DNA of 36,635 nt, from the IMG/VR virus record IMGVR_UViG_3300042516_001240, positions 1 through 36,635 of that record, one strand, 5' to 3'. Made by a program: the position numbers and the translations under genes. The notes beneath the pieces are model-generated. The model saw only the letters and a program-made list of their open reading frames with translations, did not search any database and was not told the origin of the DNA. Origin of the DNA: a virus. Positions 14,366-23,063 of the stretch are shown piece by piece. Every line of letters begins with the position of its first letter. Within the stretch, counting starts at the first letter, position 1.

Positions 14366-14770
14366 TTACACCTCCGTAGAAAGCCAATAATGTGTTGGCT
14401 TCATGTTAAATTTAGATACAAAAGTTCTTGACCAACCCCTACGTCCTGTCAGGGTGATTTTTTGGCATCCCATGTCTTCAGCGAACTTCTGAATACGGGG
14501 GGTGATGGTTTCTAGATCTGCTAGATCACCTGCCGCTAAAAATATGTGCAATACCCTCATTCTTGGGAATATCTGCACTTGAGTGACTACTGCGCTGTTA
14601 TCACTTGTCCATAATTGCATCGTACTACTGTCAATACAGTCGGCTACATCTTGCATATTATGCGTATTATCGTATTCTAAAGCAGGTTCTAAAATTTTCT
14701 CTACTTTTTTAAAATATACAGCCCATAGTGGTAGTTCACCATCTACTTTATATTTCTCGTAGTCAATCAT
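14366..14770 (-). CDS. GNAT-like phage protein
   Basis: A 134-residue protein with the outline of a divergent GNAT acyltransferase fold. It shows an N-terminal helix LPLWAVYFKKVEKILEPALE, a central STMQLWTSDNSAVVTQV strand pair, LHIFLAAGDLADLETITPRI and a late GCQKITLTGRRGWSRTF motif. I recall this family in structural regions of podoviruses, as an uncharacterised acetyltransferase-like protein. The classical acetyl-CoA loop RxxGxG/A is not clear, so activity is uncertain; a structural use of the fold is possible. The start overlaps the gp10-like gene by four bases (ATGA). Confidence 0.7.
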   Translation of the reverse strand: MIDYEKYKVDGELPLWAVYFKKVEKILEPALEYDNTHNMQDVADCIDSSTMQLWTSDNSAVVTQVQIFPRMRVLHIFLAAGDLADLETITPRIQKFAEDMGCQKITLTGRRGWSRTFVSKFNMKPTHYWLSTEV

Positions 14771-16242
14771 CTCAAACTGCCAGGTTTCCCATCAAATCTG
14801 ATAACACCGACTCGCCAATCAGTTAAAGCAACACCTTCAATCTTTACTGCAATCTGTCTACCAGTTAAACGAACTGATGTAGGAGAAGACAAGGTATATG
14901 GCCCATGTGTATATTTAGTAGTATTTGGGTAGAATTTAGTACTAAAACTAGCCCTGACATCACCTGCAGTCTTCTCATCAGGAACTAATCCTGTAAGACT
15001 CATAACCCTGTCGCCATTACCTAATTCAACTGGTCCTGACTCAGCAAATAGTGTCTGTGAATCATAGTTGTTGCCAACCTCATGCTCATAGACATATCCA
15101 TCTGAGGAAACCAGAATAGGGTTGCTAAAAATACCTTTGTCTGTACCGCAAGTACGATCTAAAGTGCCAATAGACCAATGATTCTCACGATAGTTATAGG
15201 TCACATAGGAATCTACCTCATTGGTAGACACACTTGGGTAATACCACCAAATCTCACCAAATGTTGAGTTATGGACGCAATAAACTTTAGAGGCTTGGGT
15301 AGTGTTCAGGTTGCTAAAAACAAAGTCAGAGACATCTGATGGCAAAGGCTTTACAAAGCCATCGTATATCCAGAATCCTGATCCAGACATCCAAATACAA
15401 GCATTGTCAGTAGCGGCTACTGCTTGCTTAGAAATAACTCCACAACCTGTGCCAACACGCTCAAAACTGTAAATAAAGGGTGGGCCAATGTAAGTAGCAG
15501 TATGGACATCCACATCTGTAAACAAGATGGTAGTACCACGAATCCGCTTAGAACACTGCAAAGAGCCAATGGTTGTTAGCTCAAAATCACCCGCTTGGTT
15601 GGTGGCGGCAGGAGTCCATACAGTATTGTTTTCTTGGTCACACCACTGTACTTTACGAGGATTACCACCCGCACCCAGAGCAAATAAGAAACGCTCTTGA
15701 GTTACAACCAAACCAGTACAACTAGTAGGAGCATTTGTAATGGCGGCAGCATCTACACCAGTATCCAACTGCCATTCAAGGAGCTTTCCATCCTTAGATG
15801 AGCAAGCAACCAAATACTCACCCCATGTATCCATAGACCATGTAGTGGCAGGAGTTACAGATCCCAAGTCTGGTCTGGCAACACCATAGGCAAAACTTCC
15901 ATAAGTGCCATAGCCATAACCAATCTTTTGGACTGCATCTGCATCACCAACAGTAAAACTGGTAGGCGTAATGTCTGTTAAAGTATTACTTTCACTCAGA
16001 ACATAGAGTTTTGAATGTGTCCCAATACCAATTCTTCGGTTATTGGAGTTATCACGCCAGTTAAGAAGACCTCTAGCTTTACCAGTTAGTTGAGTGGTTG
16101 TACGCTTTCTCCATCCACCAACAGGGCGAATAGTGCCTTCAAACCAACGAACTAGGTTAGAACTATTCCAACGTCCTTTAGCCTGATACTCTGTACCATT
16201 CTTGAATACACCTGGAGGAATTTGGAGCGGAATGTAGGCCAT
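14767..16242 (-). CDS. P22 gp10-like packaged-DNA stabilisation / tail hub protein
   Basis: A 491-residue beta-rich protein. Its N-terminus (PGVFKNGTEYQAKGRWNSSN; LVRWFEGTIRPVGGWRK) and its repeated Trp/Gly blades (WSMDTWGEYLVACSSKDGKL; NTVWTPAATN; TYNYRENHWSIGTLDRT) fit a beta-propeller of the P22 gp10 type, which sits below the portal and adaptor, closes the head and holds the fibre. The family resemblance is from memory of these patterns. There are no enzymatic motifs. It lies between the C1q-like protein and the GNAT-like protein. It is the main evidence, with the lack of a tape measure, for a short tail. Confidence 0.75.
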   Translation of the reverse strand: MAYIPLQIPPGVFKNGTEYQAKGRWNSSNLVRWFEGTIRPVGGWRKRTTTQLTGKARGLLNWRDNSNNRRIGIGTHSKLYVLSESNTLTDITPTSFTVGDADAVQKIGYGYGTYGSFAYGVARPDLGSVTPATTWSMDTWGEYLVACSSKDGKLLEWQLDTGVDAAAITNAPTSCTGLVVTQERFLFALGAGGNPRKVQWCDQENNTVWTPAATNQAGDFELTTIGSLQCSKRIRGTTILFTDVDVHTATYIGPPFIYSFERVGTGCGVISKQAVAATDNACIWMSGSGFWIYDGFVKPLPSDVSDFVFSNLNTTQASKVYCVHNSTFGEIWWYYPSVSTNEVDSYVTYNYRENHWSIGTLDRTCGTDKGIFSNPILVSSDGYVYEHEVGNNYDSQTLFAESGPVELGNGDRVMSLTGLVPDEKTAGDVRASFSTKFYPNTTKYTHGPYTLSSPTSVRLTGRQIAVKIEGVALTDWRVGVIRFDGKPGSLR

Positions 16243-16248
16243 ACTTTG

Positions 16249-16899
16249 TCAATCAGGTAGGTTGGAAACAAAGCTCATTGTAGCAATAACGCTAGGAACT
16301 GCAGGTCTTGTTGGGCTAGTGCTAGTCCCAAAATGCTCAATATTTACACCAGTATTTTCAGTTCTCCACATAATTTCAATGTAATCATTAGCAGCCATGT
16401 CAACAAAGAAATTCAATGCAGCAATGATATGACTTGGATCACCAGTGCCTTTTCTAGCTACTAGGTGAAATCTGCTATTTGAGTTGTCAATGTTTGTCCC
16501 ATTCTTGCGAAACCAAACATCAACATCTTGACCATCATTTGTGGTGTTTTTAAACTGAATGGAAAACTGTAAATTGTAAAGACCTGGGTTACTTACATTT
16601 AATCTTGAGGAGTTAGATAAAGTTACACCATTAGAGAAATCTGTTGTGTTAAATGTAATCGCATAGGCAACAGTTGTACTAGCGGCAGTTTGGTCTGTAG
16701 AGTCTTGAAACGCACCATAAGGAAAGTTGATGTACTTGCCACCAACTCTAGCAGTTAAGGCTTGAACAGCGTTAAGTAGTTTAATGAAAAACAACCTCAA
16801 TGTGCCATTATTCTGGTTCTGTACTTCTTGAGAGTAAGAAACACCAGAAGTCCCCAAATTAGGAACTGGTGGTACATCTAGTTGCTTCTGACTAGACAT
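16249..16899 (-). CDS. Jelly-roll (C1q/TNF-like) virion surface protein
   Basis: A 216-residue protein. An N-terminal extension (1-55) contains a possible trimerising helix (TLRLFFIKLLNAVQALTARV). Then a beta-sandwich domain runs from YINFPYGAFQDSTDQTAAST to the C-terminus, with NPGLYNLQFSIQFKNT and DVDVWFRKNGTNIDNSNSRF. The G-x-Y-x-F/x-Q-F pattern is typical of C1q/TNF-like trimeric jelly rolls in aquatic phages, where they decorate virions or bind receptors. Located beside the fibre genes. Receptor binding is an inference. Confidence 0.72.
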   Translation of the reverse strand: MSSQKQLDVPPVPNLGTSGVSYSQEVQNQNNGTLRLFFIKLLNAVQALTARVGGKYINFPYGAFQDSTDQTAASTTVAYAITFNTTDFSNGVTLSNSSRLNVSNPGLYNLQFSIQFKNTTNDGQDVDVWFRKNGTNIDNSNSRFHLVARKGTGDPSHIIAALNFFVDMAANDYIEIMWRTENTGVNIEHFGTSTSPTRPAVPSVIATMSFVSNLPD

Positions 16900-17123
16900 T
16901 ACTTTTTAATCCAAGTTTGCCAAACAGCACCTGCTGCCAAGATCAAACCACCAACCCACAAAACAGGTTGAGCAATAGAAGCTATCCAATTCAGAACCTT
17001 GACAGCACCTTTAGCCGCTTCAATAGCGCCTACTAGATCACTAGTGTTTTTATCAATGGTATCTACTTTGGCTTCAACTGCAACCAGTCTTTCGTAGATT
17101 TGTGCATGGGTTACTTCTTGCAT
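16899..17123 (-). CDS. Coiled coil plus TM protein, XhlA/holin-like
   Basis: A 74-residue protein. A heptad-rich N-terminus (YERLVAVEAKVDTIDKNTSD) is followed by a linker and a C-terminal transmembrane segment (about 47-70, ASIAQPVLWVGGLILAAGAV) ending TWIKK. This is the arrangement of haemolysin XhlA-type holin partners. It overlaps the jelly-roll gene by one base. It lies away from the endolysin block, among fibre genes, so either a lysis or a structural role is possible. Confidence 0.7.
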   Translation of the reverse strand: MQEVTHAQIYERLVAVEAKVDTIDKNTSDLVGAIEAAKGAVKVLNWIASIAQPVLWVGGLILAAGAVWQTWIKK

Positions 17124-17126
17124 GAC

Positions 17127-17270
17127 TCACTCCGATGGCTCTTTAGGCAATTGTGCATCAGCCTGTTCTTTGATCTTGACTATCAGAGGCCATACACCAG
17201 ACTTAGCTGGCATCTCACCCAATACATTCAAGATGAATTGGAGTTCGTTTGTTTCCAACTCTAATTTCAT
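17127..17270 (-). CDS. Small conserved-type phage protein (47 aa)
   Basis: A 47-residue protein, MKLELETNELQFILNVLGEM then AKSGVWPLIVKIKEQADAQL, two amphipathic helices separated by a short turn. Its ATG overlaps the stop of the DUF7936-like gene (ATGA), and it ends three bases before the XhlA-like gene. Short proteins with this pattern are common beside phage tail genes. Function unknown. Confidence 0.75.
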   Translation of the reverse strand: MKLELETNELQFILNVLGEMPAKSGVWPLIVKIKEQADAQLPKEPSE

Positions 17271-17569
17271 GCTTGACCCCAAGGAGTTCCGCTAGCTTTT
17301 ACAGGATTCTTCTTCAATTCAATCTGAGCCGCCAAAGAAGCCTCTGTAGCTTCCTTGTCAACAGATTCCCACACCCAATTAAGGACTGTGGCTTCTGTGA
17401 GGTTTGCATAGGGAATCGTAGGAGTGCCTTCAGCCCATGAGACTGTTGCGTAGGCAGAGGCAGAGTGTTCTCCATCTACTGCGCTAACTTGCCAATGACA
17501 GCAATAAACAAAGCCGTCTGATGTATTTCGATCAAGATTTGAGACTGACCAGTTGTATGTAATAGCCAT
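17267..17569 (-). CDS. Small phage protein (DUF7936-like)
   Basis: A 100-residue beta-rich protein. The sequence starts MAITYNWSVSNLDRNTSDGF and continues VYCCHWQVSAVDGEHSASAY, then TIPYANLTEATVLNWVWESV and a C-terminal KKNPVKASGTPWGQA. It matches a widely distributed small phage family placed after tail fibres, which I remember as DUF7936. It could be a fibre-associated structural protein or an assembly factor. It lies 17 bases after the fibre gene in the same strand. Confidence 0.75.
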   Translation of the reverse strand: MAITYNWSVSNLDRNTSDGFVYCCHWQVSAVDGEHSASAYATVSWAEGTPTIPYANLTEATVLNWVWESVDKEATEASLAAQIELKKNPVKASGTPWGQA

Positions 17570-17586
17570 GATGTTTTCCTTTAAGG

Positions 17587-19269
17587 TTAGATGCCTGCGT
17601 CTGCAAGGCGTTTACGAAGTGATTGTATTTCTGCCCACATCACAGGGATAAGAGCAGAAGCATCCATTTGCTGATAGACAGGGTTTCCATCTGCATCTAC
17701 TGCATCTTTTTCACCAGTATGTGCATAGGCGGGTGTTTCGTGAGCAATAAACATTGGACGCTCTTGTGTAGCGCCTTTCATCTTACCCATGTAAACAGGA
17801 GTTGAATCAATCAATGCACCACTACCAGTTACAGGGCCGCTAATGTCTTTAGCTCTGTAATCAGATGCTGTGTTGTACGCAACAAGACCAGCGCCTCGGT
17901 TATAAGTGATTGAGCCTCGTGCTGTATAACTTCCTTCAGTACCAAATTCAAAAAAATAATTGTTTCCAGAAGTTGCTCCGTTCCACATAGAAACAGGTTG
18001 TTGACTTGCTGTGGAGGAATAAAAAGTGCTTGCCGCACCTGCTGATGTTGTAGTCCCAACTAGCAAGCGACCGCTTGAGTCTATACGGGCGCTTTCAGAC
18101 CAAGTTATGGTGCTACCAGCAGTTCCAGTTGAAGTTGCTACTGACCAAATGTGGGATCCCAAAAACTGGTTGTATCGTGTTGGCTTGTAAGTAGAAGCAG
18201 TATTTTGATAAACCCAATTACTAGAACTGTTGTAATAGGCATTGGTTGTCATGTTGCTGTCATCGCCAAAGCTAGACAACCCTAATGAATAAGTAGCGCC
18301 AATCTGCATTGCTTTTGCGGCAGATTGCCAAGCACTAGGAGTAACTCCCAAGCCTAGATTGCCTGAGGAGTCGAGGCGGGCGGCTTCTGTTGCGTTTGTA
18401 ATAAAAAGCAGATTGGAAGCGGCTTCAGTTCCCATTACCATAGAACCAGTTTGTGCCATTACAGAATTGCCGCCACGAGGCGCATTAGCACCTGAGCCAA
18501 TTAAAATGTAGTTGGATGCACTAGAACTATCCGCAATTCTTGTTTGACCAGATACATGAAGTTTTGCCGCAGGACTACTTGTACCAATACCCAGACCTGT
18601 GCTGGTTAGGCGCATTTGTTCTGAGCCTGTAATGTTCCAAATATGGTTAGTAGAACTAATTGAGTTGGTTAAATATCCACTAGAAGTAAAGCCTATTGGG
18701 TATGTTTGAAGACTTCCATAATACGAATACCCTGTTGGAATTCCTTGTCCATTTGTAGAACCAGAGTCGTTAAAACCCATGACAGTATTTGCTTTTCCTG
18801 TCGTTGTATTTGTAATATATGCGTCTGTACCTTGTGCATGAATACGACTTAAAAGTCCCGAAAAAGTACCTGATCCTGTAGTTGCAAAGTTAGTCCCATC
18901 AAAAGTAAGCGCAGAACCGCTTGTAACAACCTTAGAGCCGTTTAAATACGCTACTCCGTTAGCAGTACCTCCAGAGAGGGTTACTGTGCTAGAAGCCGCT
19001 AATGTTGTGAAAGCGCCAGAGTCTGCAGTGCTTGAACCGATAGCAGTACCATCAATCGTACTAGATGTGCCAGTAACAACCAGTGTTCCTGCTACTGATA
19101 ATGTCTTACCAGAACCAACATTTAGACCAACACTAGTACCAGTGCCATCACCCTTAAATACAGCATCTACTGTATCTAAGTCAGTATTAATCTTAGTACC
19201 CCATGTGTCGGTGGATGCACCAACTTCTGGTTTGGTAAGTCCTAGGTTGGTCGTTGTGGTATCTGCCAT
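17587..19269 (-). CDS. Tail fibre protein with C-terminal chaperone (S74-like) domain
   Basis: A 560-residue fibre. The N-terminus ([38 protein letters not shown]) is the usual virion-binding start of such fibres. The middle consists of Ser/Thr/Gly-rich repeated beta segments ([38 protein letters not shown]) typical of trimeric shafts. The C-terminus (about 465-560) has [20 protein letters not shown] and a final coiled coil [17 protein letters not shown], fitting the self-cleaving intramolecular chaperone (peptidase S74). In that family, the chaperone guides trimer folding and is then released. It probably binds the host receptor. Confidence 0.88.
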   Translation of the reverse strand: MADTTTTNLGLTKPEVGASTDTWGTKINTDLDTVDAVFKGDGTGTSVGLNVGSGKTLSVAGTLVVTGTSSTIDGTAIGSSTADSGAFTTLAASSTVTLSGGTANGVAYLNGSKVVTSGSALTFDGTNFATTGSGTFSGLLSRIHAQGTDAYITNTTTGKANTVMGFNDSGSTNGQGIPTGYSYYGSLQTYPIGFTSSGYLTNSISSTNHIWNITGSEQMRLTSTGLGIGTSSPAAKLHVSGQTRIADSSSASNYILIGSGANAPRGGNSVMAQTGSMVMGTEAASNLLFITNATEAARLDSSGNLGLGVTPSAWQSAAKAMQIGATYSLGLSSFGDDSNMTTNAYYNSSSNWVYQNTASTYKPTRYNQFLGSHIWSVATSTGTAGSTITWSESARIDSSGRLLVGTTTSAGAASTFYSSTASQQPVSMWNGATSGNNYFFEFGTEGSYTARGSITYNRGAGLVAYNTASDYRAKDISGPVTGSGALIDSTPVYMGKMKGATQERPMFIAHETPAYAHTGEKDAVDADGNPVYQQMDASALIPVMWAEIQSLRKRLADAGI

Positions 19270-19279
19270 TTTTTCACCT

Positions 19280-20041
19280 CTATGCGGCTATTTGCCAAGT
19301 TTCGCTATTATCTGCCACTGCAGTCCAAGATTTACTTGAATCATCAATTGCAGTCCATGTTTCAGATCCATCTGTGATTGGAGTCCAGGTTTCGTCTGTA
19401 TCGCTAGTTGCAGTCCAAGTCTCAGATACATCATTCTCTGGCAACCATTTTAAGTTACCAGAAACACTCATGCTAGATGTGCAAGAAATACTTAAAGAAG
19501 CACTCTGTCTTCTTTGTCCATTGATAACCAGACTGCTAGAAGCAACTATCGGGAACTGAGCATTAGCAACTACCTGAGAGCCAACAACCATTGTTGAAGC
19601 ATCAGCAACAGTCATTGCCGCAAATGCAACCCTAACCCCGTTGACAACCAATGTACTAGCATCATTAGCCGCTAATGCTCCAATAGCAACACGCCTAGCC
19701 GCAACAGACATACTGCTTGCACTAGAAATACTTGCCGCACCAATTCCAACTCTAATTCCAGAAGCAGACATGGAGCTAGAGCTAGATATAGCTTCAGCCC
19801 CAATAGCCACCCGTCTTGCAGATACACTTACAGAACTAGAAGAGCTAATTGCAAAACTAGCAGTCTTTACAGTATTGGCAGTTATTGCTACTGTTGATGT
19901 ATCAGAAACAGAAAACGCACCTATACAGATGCGTCTTGCCGCCAGTGTCATGGTACTGGTATCACTGATGGATGCGGCTCCAAGGCTTACGCCATAGGAG
20001 TAATTCCCTCCACCATAATAGCCAGAACCATAGGCAGCCAT
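19280..20041 (-). CDS. 20-residue-repeat protein, predicted solenoid fibre component
   Basis: A 253-residue protein. After a Gly/Tyr-rich start ([20 protein letters not shown]), residues 21-200 are nine repeats of exactly 20 residues with the pattern (G/A)A-x-S-I-S-x-x-S-(S/T)-M-x-(V/L)-x-(A/G)-R-R-(V)-x-(I). Residues 207-253 are four and a half repeats of 10 residues of the type (E/K)(T/S)WTxxxDxx. The regular spacing and alternating small and beta-branched residues predict a beta-solenoid or helix rod, with a Trp-rich tip. Position between fibre and adaptor-side genes indicates a virion surface part. No known family name recalled. Confidence 0.8.
   Translation of the reverse strand: MAAYGSGYYGGGNYSYGVSLGAASISDTSTMTLAARRICIGAFSVSDTSTVAITANTVKTASFAISSSSSVSVSARRVAIGAEAISSSSSMSASGIRVGIGAASISSASSMSVAARRVAIGALAANDASTLVVNGVRVAFAAMTVADASTMVVGSQVVANAQFPIVASSSLVINGQRRQSASLSISCTSSMSVSGNLKWLPENDVSETWTATSDTDETWTPITDGSETWTAIDDSSKSWTAVADNSETWQIAA
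19304..19423 (-). repeat. Four 30-bp repeats coding 10-residue Trp motifs
   Basis: Four 10-codon units ([40 protein letters not shown]) and a fifth partial unit follow one another at the C-terminus of the solenoid-like protein. The conserved W and the ends of the units keep an exact 30-base step. Confidence 0.85.
19442..19981 (-). repeat. Nine 60-bp repeats coding 20-residue units
   Basis: Nine consecutive in-frame 20-codon units without insertion or deletion. Best-preserved units are [20 protein letters not shown] and [20 protein letters not shown]. Protein pattern is better conserved than the DNA, which argues for selection on the fold, not for recent duplication. Confidence 0.85.
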
Positions 20042-20042
20042 G

Positions 20043-20438
20043 TTATGTCAAAGTGATAGTCAGGCTAGTTGCGGGAATGCGGAACACATCGCCATCGTTA
20101 ATTACTCGTGATGTGGTCAAAGGAGCCCATGCAAGCAGATTTCCACCAGTACTAGCATCAAAGATACCTGCCCAACCAACTGTTCCCCAATTGCCACCAG
20201 AAGCGGCAGCAAACTCAATTGCGGCAGCGTTACTAAAAGTAGTAGCAGTACCAGAACCTGAGATAGTGCCAGTAACAACACGGGCGTAAGCATTGCCAGA
20301 AACTTCAGTACCACCACCTGTATCACTAGGTGCGGCAGTAAACAAACCAACATACCAGGCTGTTGGACGGGTAACTGAACCATTTGTAAACAAATAGGTC
20401 AGTACTAGATTTTCTGTGTAATCGCTAAATGATGACAT
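20043..20438 (-). CDS. Phage tail-fibre-like / virion surface protein
   Basis: A 131-residue beta-rich protein with features shared by a common phage family: MSSFSDYTENLVLTYLFTNG, RPTAWYVGLFTAAPSDTGGG, TEVSGNAYARVV, FAAASGGNWGTVGWAGIFDA and GGNLLAWAPLTTSRVINDGD. The family is usually annotated as phage tail fibre or minor structural protein. No enzymatic residues are apparent. It is one base from the solenoid protein gene and three bases from the adaptor gene, so all three are made together. Confidence 0.78.
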   Translation of the reverse strand: MSSFSDYTENLVLTYLFTNGSVTRPTAWYVGLFTAAPSDTGGGTEVSGNAYARVVTGTISGSGTATTFSNAAAIEFAAASGGNWGTVGWAGIFDASTGGNLLAWAPLTTSRVINDGDVFRIPATSLTITLT

Positions 20439-20441
20439 TTT

Positions 20442-21062
20442 TTATCCAAAAGAACGGGCTCGAACAAGAGGAGTTGAGGAAACAGATGCCCTTTGATCTG
20501 CAATCTCAATGTCGCTTAATGTGTTTGCGTATAGTTGACTCCATGTACCCAGACGCTCATCGTCTTTTAAGTATGGAGTTGCTTCTATCAAAGCACCATA
20601 CAAGTACAAGTCTGGGGCGTATGCCAATAGCCAGTTGCTTGTGTTTGAATCACTTAGCGCAGCAATCTTAGCATAATATGTCAGTTCACCAGTGTATGTT
20701 CCATCTGGTGTTGGGATTACTTCTATCTGAGTACCAGTTATTGTGTAATATGCTGGTTTTCCAGAGGCAACATAGTTATTTGCCTTTAAATTATCACCAT
20801 AAGCTTCAGTTACAAACTCAAGCCTAACAATGGGATTCGTATTTAATTGGAATTCTTTAGCCTGTAACCAATCTGCAGGATAAGCAAAATATTGCGTATC
20901 AATGCTTGCAGTAGCCCTTTTAATCATTTGGCGGGTACGCAACTTACGATTAAATTTAGCCTCTGCAAGAGTAATAAAACTAGGAACAATAGAAGTCAGA
21001 TCATCCCTGTTCAGATAATCTGCTATCGTTGTCTTTAGCCCTGCAAAAGTGTCAAGTGCCAT
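20442..21062 (-). CDS. Head-tail adaptor protein
   Basis: A 206-residue mostly helical protein. Its start MALDTFAGLKTTIADYLNRD and DDLTSIVPSFITLAEAKFNR, the strand region (FAYPADWLQAKEFQL; IEVIPTPDGTYTGELTYYAK) and the C-terminal helices (YAPDLYLYGALIEATPYLKD; WSQLYANTLSDIEIADQRA) correspond to phage adaptor (gateway) proteins that dock beneath the portal ring in P22- and SU10-like phages. Identification is from family pattern. It overlaps the glycosyltransferase gene by 11 bases, and lies downstream of capsid genes as expected. Confidence 0.8.
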   Translation of the reverse strand: MALDTFAGLKTTIADYLNRDDLTSIVPSFITLAEAKFNRKLRTRQMIKRATASIDTQYFAYPADWLQAKEFQLNTNPIVRLEFVTEAYGDNLKANNYVASGKPAYYTITGTQIEVIPTPDGTYTGELTYYAKIAALSDSNTSNWLLAYAPDLYLYGALIEATPYLKDDERLGTWSQLYANTLSDIEIADQRASVSSTPLVRARSFG

Positions 21063-21717
21063 TTTCTACATCCCTACACGCTAGTGTATGCTCATGTTTG
21101 TATTCAAACGTCCCGATATGGAAGATCTGCTTTGAAAGATCTTGATCCACATATGTTTTATGCCCATTTTGGGCGGCTCTACGGCAAAACCAGACATCTT
21201 CACCAATGTAGTCTTCCGCAGCGGGAACCCAAGGGATAGCAAACCAAGGATATTCCATAGATTTATAGACTTCGGATTTAACGAGCATTACACCCATTCC
21301 GCAGTAGTCTACTTCAACAAGCCCTGTTGAATTATCTTCAGTATATACCCGATTGACAAATGTTGCATCCATATCTGGGGTATTTTTTTTCACCGCAATT
21401 GGCTCAGTCGGAAATCTACGTTTTGCATAGTTTCCACAGACAATTCCAGTATCGTGCTTCAAAAGACGCAAGATAGTATCTTTGGGGAATCTCATGTCGC
21501 TATCTAGCCATAGCGTATGTGTGCATTCAGCGGCAACGGCATCCCTAGCAAGGTCCTGACGCTGTGCTGACAATAATGTGCCAGAGCTAGTGTAGATCAC
21601 TACTTTGTGGTGAGATGTACCTACTGTAAATCCAACCAATCTGGCTAAATCAAAAGCAAATCCAGAGTTAACAAAATCCCGTGTTGGAACCAAAATTCCA
21701 ATGGTCTTACTATCCAT
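21052..21717 (-). CDS. Glycosyltransferase, GT-A fold
   Basis: A 221-residue enzyme with an N-terminal nucleotide-binding half: IGILVPTRDFVNSGFAFDLA, SAQRQDLARDAVAAE and the metal/nucleotide-sugar motif LWLDSDMRFPKD (DSD at 72-74). A later acceptor-side part contains VDYCGMGVMLVKSEVYKSM and EDYIGEDVWFCRRAAQNGH. It would transfer a sugar from a nucleotide-sugar to a protein or surface target. It lies inside the head-gene run, between a small head gene and the adaptor gene, which suggests capsid or tail glycosylation; modification of host surface glycans is an alternative. There is no signal or membrane segment. Confidence 0.85.
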   Translation of the reverse strand: MDSKTIGILVPTRDFVNSGFAFDLARLVGFTVGTSHHKVVIYTSSGTLLSAQRQDLARDAVAAECTHTLWLDSDMRFPKDTILRLLKHDTGIVCGNYAKRRFPTEPIAVKKNTPDMDATFVNRVYTEDNSTGLVEVDYCGMGVMLVKSEVYKSMEYPWFAIPWVPAAEDYIGEDVWFCRRAAQNGHKTYVDQDLSKQIFHIGTFEYKHEHTLACRDVENGT

Positions 21718-22031
21718 TAAACTTCTCCAGGTCTTGTGCGAAATGCACGATTATCAGGGTCATTGAGCCAACGCTTCATATAAGCTTGGTCATCAAGTTT
21801 GCCTTCGGCTTTCATTTGATAATACAAAGCCATTGGGATAGATGCCACATGGTGCATATCTCCATTCCAATTAGCCCGTTCATCAAAAGAATTGAATCTC
21901 TCTTTATTCGCTTCTACTACTTGTGTAGCATCAATAATTGTTTCAATGGTTGCCTCATCTTTTTCAGCATCGTAATGCCAAAGCTTTTTGGTTCCCATTT
22001 CTGAGTTTACGTCAAAGATTTTTGTAGTCAT
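21717..22031 (-). CDS. Small head-region protein (RWLNDPDNRAFRTRPG family)
   Basis: A 104-residue protein with a central helix region (IDATQVVEANKERFNSFDER), MHHVASIPMALYYQMK and the C-terminal motif RWLNDPDNRAFRTRPGEV, which I recognise as typical of a short protein encoded just after the capsid gene in several phages. Its role is unknown; assembly or head completion is likely. Oddly, the ATG follows immediately on the U-tract of a terminator hairpin, and there is no Shine-Dalgarno sequence. Its one-base overlap with the glycosyltransferase gene suggests shared low-level expression. Confidence 0.75.
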   Translation of the reverse strand: MTTKIFDVNSEMGTKKLWHYDAEKDEATIETIIDATQVVEANKERFNSFDERANWNGDMHHVASIPMALYYQMKAEGKLDDQAYMKRWLNDPDNRAFRTRPGEV

Positions 22032-22061
22032 AAAAAAAAGGGTGGGTTATTAGCCCACCCC
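22032..22061 (-). terminator. Intrinsic terminator after capsid gene
   Basis: Minus-strand RNA has GGGUGGG (22060-22054), a loop of seven, CCCACCC (22046-22040) and eight U residues (22039-22032). It begins 12 bases after the capsid stop and ends directly at the ATG of the next gene. It should cut transcription after the capsid gene partially, giving more capsid than adaptor, fibre and lysis proteins. Confidence 0.9.
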
Positions 22062-22073
22062 TTGTATTTCAGA

Positions 22074-23054
22074 TTAGCTCTGAATTGTTGAGTTCAAGTC
22101 ATAGACAGCGCCATGAGCCTTCTCGTTCTTGATCTTCAAGCCCCACTCGCACAAAAGCATACGCTTCTCAGCATCACCAGTCTTAGCCAGTTCAACTGTC
22201 TGGAAGGGACGCAGGAAAGCAACGCTTGCGTACTCAGGATCAAGCACGAAAACATCACGCTCACGTTGGAAGCGGTTGGCAACAATACTCACGTTACCGA
22301 AATCGGAAACATAAATATCTGCGGCTCCGATGATGGTAGAAGGCTTAGGACCAGTAACGTTAAAACGCTGACCAGCAATACCAGCCATCTTAGACAAGTT
22401 CTGCTTGTTAACAGGACCAGCCATAACGATAGATGGTGAGCCACCTTCTGTCCACACCTTCTGAATTACGTCTTTCAGCAATGTCTCGCTGAATGAACGC
22501 AAGTTAGTGGTTGTAGCATCAGTACGAGCTGCATCAGGAATGGTTGTGTATGAAGGATCACCACCACCAGAACCTTCGTTTGTATTGGTCTTCAAGAAGG
22601 CCAACAAAGCACCAGTCTTACGAGCGGAAGATGTAGAACCAGCGGCAGCGGCTTGGTTAGCCAACATTGTGGCCTCCATGTCACGCTTAATTTCCGCAGA
22701 TTTTTTAGCCATTTGGTAGCTCAACTCAGAGCGTCTTCCTGCCTTGTCAACAGCTTCCAAAGTACCAGCAATGATTACATCCTTACGGCTAATCTGGGTG
22801 TAGTTGCCCAAACGAACTGTAGCTGTAACTGCTGTGAAAGAGGTGATGTCATCGCCCTCGATCTGTGCATTGGTTGTGATTGCAGCGGCCAAATCATCTG
22901 TTTGCCATTCAAAGAAAGTGTTGGTGACGTTCTCACGACCAACATTGCTCATAAATGGAGTCTCTTCTGGAGAGATCTGATAAATAACGTTGGAAAGGTC
23001 CTCCCGAACGCCTTTAGCGTCAAATCGGGTATAGGTATTGGTAATAGCAGCCAT
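22074..23054 (-). CDS. Major capsid protein (SU10/DUF5309 type)
   Basis: A 326-residue HK97-fold capsid protein of the SU10 major-capsid family (DUF5309). Recognisable parts: N-terminal FDAKGVREDLSNVIYQISPE, TPFMSNVGRENVTNTFFEWQ, NAQIEGDDITSFTAVTATVR, GNYTQISRKDVIIAGTLEAV, the ELSYQMAKKSAEIKRDMEAT helix, the Gly-rich turn NTNEGSGGGDPS, and the C-terminal LDPEYASVAFLRPFQTVELA. Length is usual for the family. The ATG is nine bases after the scaffold stop, with AAGGA before it. A strong terminator follows. Expected to be the most abundant virion protein. Confidence 0.9.
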   Translation of the reverse strand: MAAITNTYTRFDAKGVREDLSNVIYQISPEETPFMSNVGRENVTNTFFEWQTDDLAAAITTNAQIEGDDITSFTAVTATVRLGNYTQISRKDVIIAGTLEAVDKAGRRSELSYQMAKKSAEIKRDMEATMLANQAAAAGSTSSARKTGALLAFLKTNTNEGSGGGDPSYTTIPDAARTDATTTNLRSFSETLLKDVIQKVWTEGGSPSIVMAGPVNKQNLSKMAGIAGQRFNVTGPKPSTIIGAADIYVSDFGNVSIVANRFQRERDVFVLDPEYASVAFLRPFQTVELAKTGDAEKRMLLCEWGLKIKNEKAHGAVYDLNSTIQS

Positions 23055-23063
23055 GATAAATCC

